Source of the DNA: Candidatus Saccharimonadota bacterium
Lineage (GTDB): Bacteria; Patescibacteriota; Saccharimonadia; Saccharimonadales; UBA10212
Assembly: GCA_028288985.1 (NCBI GenBank)
Contig: JAQGHE010000042.1
Coordinates: 1-6,808 of the forward strand
Length of the DNA stretch: 6,808 bases
Direction of reading: 5' to 3'
Shown here: positions 1 to 5,395 of the stretch, in pieces
Layout: each line of letters starts with the position of its first letter
Position numbering within the stretch: the stretch's first letter is position 1
Notes under the pieces: model-generated
Seen by the model: only the letters and a program-made list of their open reading frames with translations
Told to the model about the DNA's origin: nothing
The model's database searches: none
Translations under genes and position numbers: made by a program

Positions 1-281
1 ACACCGCATTGATAGAATTGCTGATAATATGAATAGTGACTTCCGTTGGTTGGCCCGCAGTCTTCCACATCGGAATAATTAGTCAATCCGCTGCCGTGGT
101 TTGCCAAAAATGTTTGAATATCGCCGGCTGTCATGGAGCGATTGTTAGTAAAAACTAGATCACCTATTAAATTAGATGGGTCGTAAGCCGCATGTGCCAT
201 ACCGCCGCGTAAAAATATACCAAGCGCAAGAAAGAGCACGAAGCCTAGAACTTTATTTAAAGATGACATAATATGTTTCAT
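1..281 (-). CDS. Secreted protein with signal peptide and SMTAxxIQxFL motif, N-terminal part only
   Basis: The gene runs off the left edge; 93 residues are visible. Residues 1-31 form a classic signal peptide: a basic start (MKHIMSSLNK), a hydrophobic core at about 12-24 (LGFVLFLALGIFL), and an AHA cleavage motif at 29-31 before AYDPSN. The mature start carries GDLVFTNNRSMTAGDIQTFL (residues 40-59). I recognise this from memory as a recurring exported module in Saccharibacteria and some Actinobacteria, often ahead of a muramidase-like or lytic-transglycosylase-like domain; that downstream domain is outside the window, so activity is unknown. Cys75 and Cys92 could form a disulfide. The ATG at 281 lies one base after the TAA of the Gmad2-like gene, so the two are probably co-translated; only a weak GTGAG precedes it. 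A second ATG at 269 (Met5) is possible but has no ribosome site. Exported location is well supported; function is not. Confidence 0.8.
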   Translation of the reverse strand, partial: MKHIMSSLNKVLGFVLFLALGIFLRGGMAHAAYDPSNLIGDLVFTNNRSMTAGDIQTFLANHGSGLTNYSDVEDCGPTNGSHYSYYQQFYQCG

Positions 282-282
282 A

Positions 283-843
283 TTAAAGGCTCACATTAAT
301 TTGCACCTCGTTATACTCGACACCCTGTTCATCAGTGCTGAAAATATCAAGTCGCGCACCTGTGCCGTGAGACGTAAAGCGCAATGCTCCTGAGAAGTTA
401 CCGTTAACTACGTCTAGTACACCTTGGGCTATCACGCCAACCTGGTTATCGTTTAACCGGTAGTGTATAGACTCAACTTTGGCAGAGCCGCTAATAACTT
501 CATTGTTTTTAAGTGTTGAATTTGGGGCCGGACTCTTAACAGTAATTGCCCCAGAGGCTGATGACGTCCACTGACTAGAATCGTTAGAGACTGGAGTAGA
601 TCCATGGGTGTCTGTTGCTCCCCCAGCATTTGTGCTAGCCGAGTTATTACTGACGGGTGTTTTTTCGGCAGGAATAGAAGCTTTAGCTTGTTTTGGTGCG
701 CTCACTTCTGTCCCGACGGTAACTATTCTTTTAGGCGAGTGAGTAGATTTGTACCATGCCTCAACAAGAACCCCCGCCACTAACAAAACCAAAATTATAG
801 CAACGTATTTAAAGTTCCGGGCTGGGATTAATTTTTTTATCAT
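283..843 (-). CDS. Membrane-anchored extracytoplasmic protein with Gmad2-like domain
   Basis: The 186-residue protein has a short basic cytoplasmic start (MIKKLIPARNFK) and one transmembrane helix at about 11-30. A low-complexity Ser/Thr/Ala/Asn-rich linker follows at about 36-97, in which TPVSN occurs twice (62-66 and 83-87). The C-terminal beta-rich domain at about 99-186 begins ITVKSPAPNSTLKNNEVISG and carries NGNFSGALRF and a final DEQGVEYNEVQINV. This pattern (v.sP..gs.v....v.G.a, then g.Fs..l.f, then dG) fits the Gmad2 immunoglobulin-like fold first named in spore-germination proteins and widespread in non-sporulating bacteria as a wall-side module. There is no lipobox cysteine, so it is an anchored membrane protein rather than a lipoprotein. 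It sits between rmlA and the secreted protein gene, is coupled to the latter by a one-base gap, and has its own candidate promoter. A role in envelope architecture is inference. Confidence 0.8.
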   Translation of the reverse strand: MIKKLIPARNFKYVAIILVLLVAGVLVEAWYKSTHSPKRIVTVGTEVSAPKQAKASIPAEKTPVSNNSASTNAGGATDTHGSTPVSNDSSQWTSSASGAITVKSPAPNSTLKNNEVISGSAKVESIHYRLNDNQVGVIAQGVLDVVNGNFSGALRFTSHGTGARLDIFSTDEQGVEYNEVQINVSL

Positions 844-924
844 ATTTTTATTTTAGCTTGCTACAGCGACCTAAAGCTAATCTAACAGATTAGAGATACT
901 ATAGCAAGAGGCTTCCTTAATAGC
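844..924. repeat. Intergenic spacer with overlapping inverted repeats
   Basis: These 81 bases separate rmlA from the Gmad2-like gene and hold three exact 7-bp inverted repeats. CTAATCT/AGATTAG (877-883 with 887-893) has a 3-base loop. CTTGCTA/TAGCAAG (857-863 with 902-908) encloses the first. TTAGCTT/AAGCTAA (853-859 with 874-880) overlaps both and touches the candidate -10 at 850-855. The third pairing excludes the other two, so the RNA could form alternative structures. No U-run follows any stem on the minus strand, so an ordinary intrinsic terminator for rmlA is not visible. Confidence 0.6.
850..855 (-). promoter_or_regulatory. Candidate -10 element for the Gmad2-like gene (leaderless)
   Basis: On the minus strand TAAAAT is followed by exactly six bases (AAAAAT) and then the ATG at 843, which would put the transcription start on or beside the start codon. 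There is no Shine-Dalgarno between it and the ATG. No convincing -35 is seen, and AT-rich DNA produces such hexamers by chance, so this is tentative. Confidence 0.4.
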
Positions 925-1785
925 CTAAGTAGTGAGTCCGAGAAGATATTCGCCGTAGCCGGATTTGGTTAGGCTTTCGGCCAATTTTCGTAGTTGATCT
1001 TTATCAATAAATCCTTGATTGTATGCAATTTCTTCAATGCAGCCTATTTTTAGCCCGGTACGTTTTTCTATAACCTCTACATAGGTTGATGCTTGTGTCA
1101 TAGATTCGAATGTCCCTGTATCTAGCCACGCACTGCCGCGATCCATGATCTGTACTTTAAGTTTATGACGCGTTAGGTACTCTTCGTTAATGGCGGTAAT
1201 CTCTAATTCGCCACGATTGCTAGGTTTAACGTTTTTGGCAATCTCAACCACCTCGTTGTCGTAAAAGTAAAGGCCAACGACAGCATAGCTGGATTTTGGT
1301 TGCGTTGGCTTTTCCTCGATACTTAGGGCGTGCATGTTTTTATCAAATTCGACTACGCCGTAACGTTCGGGATCGGATACTTGATAGGCAAATACGACCG
1401 CACCATTGGGGTCTGTGCACTCTTGTAGGCTCCCGCCAAAACCATGACCATGAAAAATGTTATCACCTAAGATAAGGGCCACTTTGTCGTTACCTATAAA
1501 TTCCTCGCCGATAATAAAAGCCTGCGCTAAGCCGTCTGGGCTTAGTTGCGCCGCATAAGTTAATGAAATGCCCAAGTCTGAGCCGCTCCCTAGTAATTGC
1601 TGGAACTGCGCCTGTTCGTGTGGAGTTGTAATAACTAGTATTTCTTTTATGCCGGCCATCATTAATGTACTAAGAGGGTAGTACACCATGGGCTTGTCAT
1701 AGATCGGTATAAGTTGCTTGCTGATGCCCTTTGTTATGGGGTATAAGCGCGTACCAGACCCACCAGCTAAAATTATTCCTTTCAT
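925..1785 (-). CDS. rmlA: Glucose-1-phosphate thymidylyltransferase (RmlA)
   Basis: This cytoplasmic enzyme makes dTDP-glucose from dTTP and glucose-1-phosphate, the first step of dTDP-L-rhamnose synthesis. The 286-residue length is normal for the short RmlA class. Visible motifs are the nucleotide-binding AGGSGTRLYP at 7-16, KQLIPIYDKPMVYYPLS at 23-39, PDGLAQA at 83-89, the metal site GDN at 107-109 (Asp108), EEKP at 157-160, RGELEIT at 191-197 and WLDTG at 220-224 with the second metal-binding Asp222. All expected catalytic features are present. The start is fixed by the motif and by a strong AAAGGAG eight bases upstream. The ATG overlaps the TGA of rmlD by four bases (ATGA), so it is translationally coupled. 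It is the last rml gene of the operon and ends in TAG. Confidence 0.97.
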   Translation of the reverse strand: MKGIILAGGSGTRLYPITKGISKQLIPIYDKPMVYYPLSTLMMAGIKEILVITTPHEQAQFQQLLGSGSDLGISLTYAAQLSPDGLAQAFIIGEEFIGNDKVALILGDNIFHGHGFGGSLQECTDPNGAVVFAYQVSDPERYGVVEFDKNMHALSIEEKPTQPKSSYAVVGLYFYDNEVVEIAKNVKPSNRGELEITAINEEYLTRHKLKVQIMDRGSAWLDTGTFESMTQASTYVEVIEKRTGLKIGCIEEIAYNQGFIDKDQLRKLAESLTKSGYGEYLLGLTT

Positions 1786-2636
1786 TTACCCAGCTCCTTT
1801 TTAATGTACTGCTTTAAATCATCATGCCAATTCCTAGAGTTGAAGCCGGTAGATTTTATTTTACTAAGGTCCAGCACGCTATTTAGCGGCCTTACGGCAA
1901 CCCCGTTCTTACCAGCAAAATATTCTGCAGTGGTAGCGTTGGTGACGAATAGATCATAGTTAGCCTCTTTAAAGATCGTTCGGGTAATATCAGCCCAACT
2001 ACAAGGGTCGCCTTCATTGCTTACATTGTATGTACCGTAGGCTGCGTTTGTTTTTAACAAATGATCTATGGCGTTGACCAGCTCGCTAGTGAAGGTTAAG
2101 CGTCCTATCTGATCGTGAACTACTGTAGGCGCAACGCCCTGCTTGCCCAACTCCAGCATAGTCCGAACAAAGTTTTTACCCTCGCCAATTATCCAGGATG
2201 CTCTTATCAAACAATATTTTGGGATTACTCCCACGATCATATCGCCGGCAGCCTTACTGGCACCGTATGAACTTAAGGGGCTTGGTGCCTCACTTTCTAG
2301 GTGCGGTGACTGCGTGCCATCAAAGACATAATCCGAGGATAAGTGTATTAAAAGTATATCTCTCTCTCGAGCAATCTTGGCCAGGTTAGAAGGGCCCTGA
2401 GCGTTGATTTTCCAGGCAGCTACTCGGCCTTCAGGAGTCTCCGCTCCGTCTACATCGGTATAAGCGGCCGCATTTAATATAGTAGTGACATTGCTCCAGT
2501 CAAAAGTGGAAACCGCATTAGAATCAGTAATATCCATCTGGGTCTGATCAGTGGTTTTGGCGTCGGGGTATTTAGCCCTAAGGGCAAGTCCTAGTTGCCC
2601 GTTAGCACCAGTAATCAAGAACTTAGAGGTATCCAT
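1782..2636 (-). CDS. rmlD: dTDP-4-dehydrorhamnose reductase (RmlD)
   Basis: This NAD(P)H-dependent short-chain dehydrogenase performs the last step, reducing dTDP-4-keto-L-rhamnose to dTDP-L-rhamnose. The 284 residues carry the Rossmann motif TGANGQLG at 9-16, NAAAYTDVD at 55-63, LSSDYVFDG at 99-107, the catalytic YGASK at 124-128 (Tyr124, Lys128), GKNFVRTM at 153-160, DQIGRLTFT at 175-183 and the C-terminal RPLNSVLDLSKI at 249-260. From memory, AETPEGRVAAW, GRLTFT in place of the usual GRPTW, and TAEYF are typical of the reductase half of actinobacterial RmlC-RmlD fusions. Here it is a separate cistron: its ATG follows the rmlC stop by one base, and GGA eight bases upstream may serve as a weak ribosome site. 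It overlaps rmlA by four bases. Confidence 0.95.
   Translation of the reverse strand: MDTSKFLITGANGQLGLALRAKYPDAKTTDQTQMDITDSNAVSTFDWSNVTTILNAAAYTDVDGAETPEGRVAAWKINAQGPSNLAKIARERDILLIHLSSDYVFDGTQSPHLESEAPSPLSSYGASKAAGDMIVGVIPKYCLIRASWIIGEGKNFVRTMLELGKQGVAPTVVHDQIGRLTFTSELVNAIDHLLKTNAAYGTYNVSNEGDPCSWADITRTIFKEANYDLFVTNATTAEYFAGKNGVAVRPLNSVLDLSKIKSTGFNSRNWHDDLKQYIKKELGK
1794..1800 (-). promoter_or_regulatory. Strong Shine-Dalgarno for rmlA
   Basis: AAAGGAG lies inside the last codons of rmlD, eight bases before the rmlA ATG at 1785. It shows that this organism uses Shine-Dalgarno initiation for operon-internal genes, in contrast to the first genes of each operon here, which lack one. Confidence 0.8.
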
Positions 2637-2637
2637 A

Positions 2638-3189
2638 TTAAAATTCCATGGGAGTTATATCTTTCAGCATAGGATGGGCAGCATCCTTGTCGGAAATAAT
2701 TGCCTGGTCGGGAGGGACGGGCCAGTTAATGCCTAAAGCAGGATCGAAAAGACTAACTGCCAAATATTTCCCGTCAGCCGACCAATGCTCATTGACGAGG
2801 TAGGTGTAGGTGATATTAGGCTCAAGAGTCTGATAGGCATTGGCCACCCCGCGTGGGACAAATACGGCCTTGGAGGGTGTTATTTCGATGGTAAGCGTCT
2901 TACCGAAGCTGTCTCCCTTGCGCAAATCTACCCAGGCACCAAAGACTCTTCCGTTAGCAACCGAAATGAATTTTTCCCACGGCTCGGCATGGAGTCCTCT
3001 GATTACGCCCTTTTGGGCATTGAACGAAAAGTTATTCTGGACTATTTCAAAATGCGGTAATCCAAGAGCCTCCATCTTTTGGCGCTGATAGTTTTCCTTG
3101 AACCAGCCCCGCTCATCATCCTGAAGAATAAGATCTACCTCAAAAAGTCCCAGGATACTTGTTTCTCGTATCTGGAGTTGGTCTGACAT
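2638..3189 (-). CDS. rmlC: dTDP-4-dehydrorhamnose 3,5-epimerase, streptococcal/actinobacterial type (RmlC)
   Basis: This cupin-fold enzyme epimerises dTDP-4-keto-6-deoxyglucose at C3 and C5. The 183 residues show DDERGWFKENYQ (about 24-35), the catalytic-base histidine in RGLHAEPWEKFISV, GRVFGAWVDLRKGDSFG, FVPRGVANAYQTLEP and YTYLVNEHWS. The classical E. coli/Salmonella-type motifs (LHYQ, FAHGF, YKTTDYY) are replaced by HAEPW, GVANAYQ and YTYLVNEHW. That is the signature of the RmlC subgroup known from Streptococcus and from actinobacterial RmlC-RmlD fusions, so this is a subtype difference and not loss of the active site. The ATG overlaps the rmlB stop (TAATG), with GGAAG three bases upstream of it. 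The gene ends one base before the rmlD ATG. Confidence 0.95.
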   Translation of the reverse strand: MSDQLQIRETSILGLFEVDLILQDDERGWFKENYQRQKMEALGLPHFEIVQNNFSFNAQKGVIRGLHAEPWEKFISVANGRVFGAWVDLRKGDSFGKTLTIEITPSKAVFVPRGVANAYQTLEPNITYTYLVNEHWSADGKYLAVSLFDPALGINWPVPPDQAIISDKDAAHPMLKDITPMEF

Positions 3190-4184
3190 TATCTTCCGAG
3201 TTCCTTGTATTTAGCTTCAGTTGCCTCTTTTTGGGGCGTCCACCAGGCCTCATTCTGCTTGTACCAATCGATCGTTGCGGCCAGCCCTTCGCGGAAGCCC
3301 GTAAAGCGTGGCTGCCAACCGAGCTCACTTCGAAGCTTGGAGGAATCTATGGCGTAGCGCAGGTCATGGCCAGGGCGGTCATTGACGTACTCGTAGCTAT
3401 CTTTCGGTTTACCCATAAGCTCCAGGATTAGCTCGATCACATCTTTATTGGTTTTTTCGCCGTTGGCACCGATCAGGTAAGTATCGCCAATTTTGCCTTT
3501 TTCTAAAATGGCCAATACGCCGGAAGAATGATCCTCGGCATGAATCCAGTCGCGGATGTTTTGGCCCTCGCCATATAGTTTAGGTTTAATTCCGCTGAGC
3601 ACGTTAGTGATATTTCTAGGGACGAATTTTTCTACATGTTGGTAGGGCCCGTAGTTATTTGAACAATTAGAAACCGTAGCTTGTACGCCGAAACTCCGGC
3701 TCCAGGCACTGACAAGGTGATCCGAGCCGGCCTTGGTTGCCGAGTAGGGACTTGAGGGATTGTAAGAACTATCCTCCGTGAACTTAGGATCTTGAGGTTC
3801 CAGATCTCCATATACTTCGTCGGTGGAAATATGGTGTAGGCGCTTATTATACTTTCTTACTGCCTCCAGAACCTGATAAGTGCCCAGAATGTTGGCGTCA
3901 ATAAATGGCCGAGGATTATGGACCGAGTTGTCAACGTGAGTTTCAGCAGCAAAATGTACCGCTGCATCACAATTCGCTACAGCCGAGTCGATAGCTGCTT
4001 CGTCGCAAACATCTCCCTTTATGAAAGTAAAACGCCTGGTGTCGAGACCCTCTAGATTTTTTTGGTTGCCGGCATAGGTTAGCAGGTCAAAAACCGTTAC
4101 ATGCCAGTCGGGTCTTTCGCGCAGAATGTAGTGGACGAAGTTAGAGCCTATAAAACCGGCTCCGCCCGTGACTAGTAGTTTCAT
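3189..4184 (-). CDS. rmlB: dTDP-glucose 4,6-dehydratase (RmlB)
   Basis: This NAD-dependent extended SDR converts dTDP-glucose to dTDP-4-keto-6-deoxyglucose. The 331 residues include TGGAGFIG at 6-13 for NAD, HFAAETHVDNS at 77-87, the catalytic TDE at 121-123 (Asp122, Glu123), YSATK at 147-151 (Tyr147, Lys151), SNNYGPYQHVEKFVPR at 175-190 and RDWIHAEDHSSGV at 211-223. PYQHVEKFVPRNITN (in place of PYQFPEKLIP) and the WW-containing C terminus match, from memory, the Streptococcus-type RmlB. It is the first gene of the rmlBCDA operon. The start follows from the Rossmann motif at residue 6; no Shine-Dalgarno precedes it, and an extended -10 lies seven bases upstream, suggesting a leaderless transcript. 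It is divergent from the GDP-mannose genes. Confidence 0.97.
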   Translation of the reverse strand: MKLLVTGGAGFIGSNFVHYILRERPDWHVTVFDLLTYAGNQKNLEGLDTRRFTFIKGDVCDEAAIDSAVANCDAAVHFAAETHVDNSVHNPRPFIDANILGTYQVLEAVRKYNKRLHHISTDEVYGDLEPQDPKFTEDSSYNPSSPYSATKAGSDHLVSAWSRSFGVQATVSNCSNNYGPYQHVEKFVPRNITNVLSGIKPKLYGEGQNIRDWIHAEDHSSGVLAILEKGKIGDTYLIGANGEKTNKDVIELILELMGKPKDSYEYVNDRPGHDLRYAIDSSKLRSELGWQPRFTGFREGLAATIDWYKQNEAWWTPQKEATEAKYKELGR

Positions 4185-4191
4185 CCATATA

Positions 4192-4200
4192 AGTATAACA
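4192..4200 (-). promoter_or_regulatory. Extended -10 promoter for the rmlBCDA operon
   Basis: On the minus strand TGTTATACT is an extended -10 (TG-N-TATACT). It is separated by seven bases (TATATGG) from the rmlB ATG at 4184, so transcription should start at or one base before the ATG. No Shine-Dalgarno is present. The -35 region is a poor match, as is common for extended -10 promoters. Confidence 0.6.
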
Positions 4201-4251
4201 AGAGGGGTATATTTACCGGAAGAAATGCTTTTGGAGTTAGCGGTATGTAGT

Positions 4252-4266
4252 GTTTATCGTATAAAC
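4252..4266. promoter_or_regulatory. Perfect 15-bp dyad, candidate operator
   Basis: GTTTAT-CGT-ATAAAC is an exact 6-bp inverted repeat with a 3-base centre in the non-coding region between rmlB and manC. It covers about -48 to -34 relative to the inferred manC start and lies about 70-80 bases upstream of rmlB. The position suits a dimeric regulator acting on manC or on both operons. It also overlaps TATCGT (4255-4260), which with TTGGAG (4231-4236) could form an alternative, poorer promoter. No regulator gene is visible. Confidence 0.4.
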
Positions 4267-4283
4267 GACGCTTTTAAATTTTC

Positions 4284-4292
4284 TGGTATCAT
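4284..4292 (+). promoter_or_regulatory. Extended -10 promoter for the manC-manB operon
   Basis: TGGTATCAT (TG-N-TATCAT) is separated by seven bases (CGTTAAG) from the ATG at 4300. This is the same geometry as the rmlB promoter on the other strand. It predicts a leaderless message; no Shine-Dalgarno is present and no clear -35 is seen. Confidence 0.5.
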
Positions 4293-4299
4293 CGTTAAG

Positions 4300-5361
4300 A
4301 TGATAGTTGTAATTATCGCCGGCGGCTCCGGCACGCGCCTTTGGCCGCTTTCAACCAAAGACTATCCAAAACACCTATTGAGCCTGACTAACGACCGCAG
4401 TTTACTGCAAAACACTTACGATAGAGTTAAGAATTTGTCTGACGACGTCTTCATAATCACCGAAAAATCTCATTCTAAATACGTCTACCGTCAATTACCG
4501 GAAGTACCGAGGAAAAGGATTTTGGCAGAACCGGCCCGTCGCGGGACGGCTTCCTGCTTTATCTTAGCCCTTAGCGAAATTAAGCGCCGGGGGTTGAAGG
4601 ACCAAGCGGTGTTTTTCCTATGGGCGGATCACCTAATAAGCGACAGCAAGGCCTTCGCTCAAGCCGCCGAGCGAGCCGCTAAGTTAGCAGAGGCAGAAAA
4701 TAAACTTATATTTACGGGGGTAGAGCCAACTTATGCCTCGACTGGCTTCGGCTACATCCAGAAAGGCAAAAGAATTACTAAGAATGTCTACGATCTTAAG
4801 CAATTCGTGGAGAAACCGGACATCGCCACTGCCAAGCAATATTATAAAAGCGGCAAGTATCTTTGGAATACCGGCTATCTGACCGGTACAGTTGAAACTT
4901 TTGAGCGCGAGATCAAGGAGCATGCCCCGCGGCTATGGAACGACTATAGAGACATGTGCAGTACTCTTCTGCATATGAATAGGGATAAGCTTTACATGGA
5001 CTTCGTATCGCAGCCCATTGATACAGCTTTGTCAGAGCACGTTCCGGATGCGCTGGTAGTGCCGGGTAACTTTGATTGGGTGGATGTTGGGTCCTTCCAC
5101 GATTTGCACGGCGTAAGCGCGCAAGATGCTGGTGGGAACCACATTAGTGGAGAAAATATAGAACTTGAGAATGTCACTGATAGTTATATACGCAATGACG
5201 CAGACAGACCGATAGCGATTATCGGCCTAGACAATGTGGCGGTCATCTCCACCGAGAACGGCATCTTAGTCACTAACAAAACCCATGCTCAAAAGGTCGG
5301 AGATATATCTAAGCGTCTACAAGCTAATAAGAAAGATACAAAATGGTTCGAAAAATTATAG
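4300..5361 (+). CDS. manC: Mannose-1-phosphate guanylyltransferase (GDP-mannose pyrophosphorylase)
   Basis: This cytoplasmic nucleotidyltransferase makes GDP-mannose from GTP and mannose-1-phosphate. The 353 residues hold AGGSGTRLWP at 7-16, YPKHLL at 22-27, EPARRGTA at 77-84, WADHLI at 108-113, GFGYI at 149-153, FVEKPD at 169-174, YLWNTGY at 187-193 and DWVDVGSF at 259-266. It is the short monofunctional form, lacking the C-terminal phosphomannose isomerase cupin of bifunctional ManC/AlgA. Two motifs depart from the usual family: EPxxRNTA is EPARRGTA, and PADH is WADH; the key DH, EKPD, WN and DVGS residues remain, so activity is likely. The frame stays open upstream to an ATG at 4168, but that extension would overlap rmlB and include the promoter, and the family begins just before the AGGSGTR loop, so 4300 is the start. 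manB follows after 34 bases. Confidence 0.93.
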   Translation: MIVVIIAGGSGTRLWPLSTKDYPKHLLSLTNDRSLLQNTYDRVKNLSDDVFIITEKSHSKYVYRQLPEVPRKRILAEPARRGTASCFILALSEIKRRGLKDQAVFFLWADHLISDSKAFAQAAERAAKLAEAENKLIFTGVEPTYASTGFGYIQKGKRITKNVYDLKQFVEKPDIATAKQYYKSGKYLWNTGYLTGTVETFEREIKEHAPRLWNDYRDMCSTLLHMNRDKLYMDFVSQPIDTALSEHVPDALVVPGNFDWVDVGSFHDLHGVSAQDAGGNHISGENIELENVTDSYIRNDADRPIAIIGLDNVAVISTENGILVTNKTHAQKVGDISKRLQANKKDTKWFEKL

Positions 5362-5395
5362 TATCTTATAAACCGCTATAGAATAATAAAGACTA

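Noticed and set aside
877..893. CTAATCT-AAC-AGATTAG as an intrinsic terminator of the rml operon
   Set aside because: The stem is AT-rich and is followed on the minus strand by CTTTAGG rather than a U-run, so it is reported only as an inverted repeat.
1782..1784. Recoded UGA (glycine), as in Gracilibacteria/Absconditabacteria
   Set aside because: TGA ends rmlD exactly at the expected length inside an ATGA coupling overlap, and the enzymes are complete without internal TGA, so code 11 applies.
2785..3431. Plus-strand open frames opposite rmlC and rmlB (for example 2785-3060 and 3159-3431)
   Set aside because: They lie antisense within well-supported enzymes, have no recognisable motifs, and are explained as shadows of the real reading frames.
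4168..4299. N-terminal extension of manC back to an ATG at 4168
   Set aside because: It would add 44 residues with no family similarity, overlap rmlB, and translate the promoter region. The family begins just before AGGSGTRLWP, matching the ATG at 4300.
4684..5177. Minus-strand open frames opposite manC
   Set aside because: They are antisense to a confident gene, with low-complexity composition and no protein signature.
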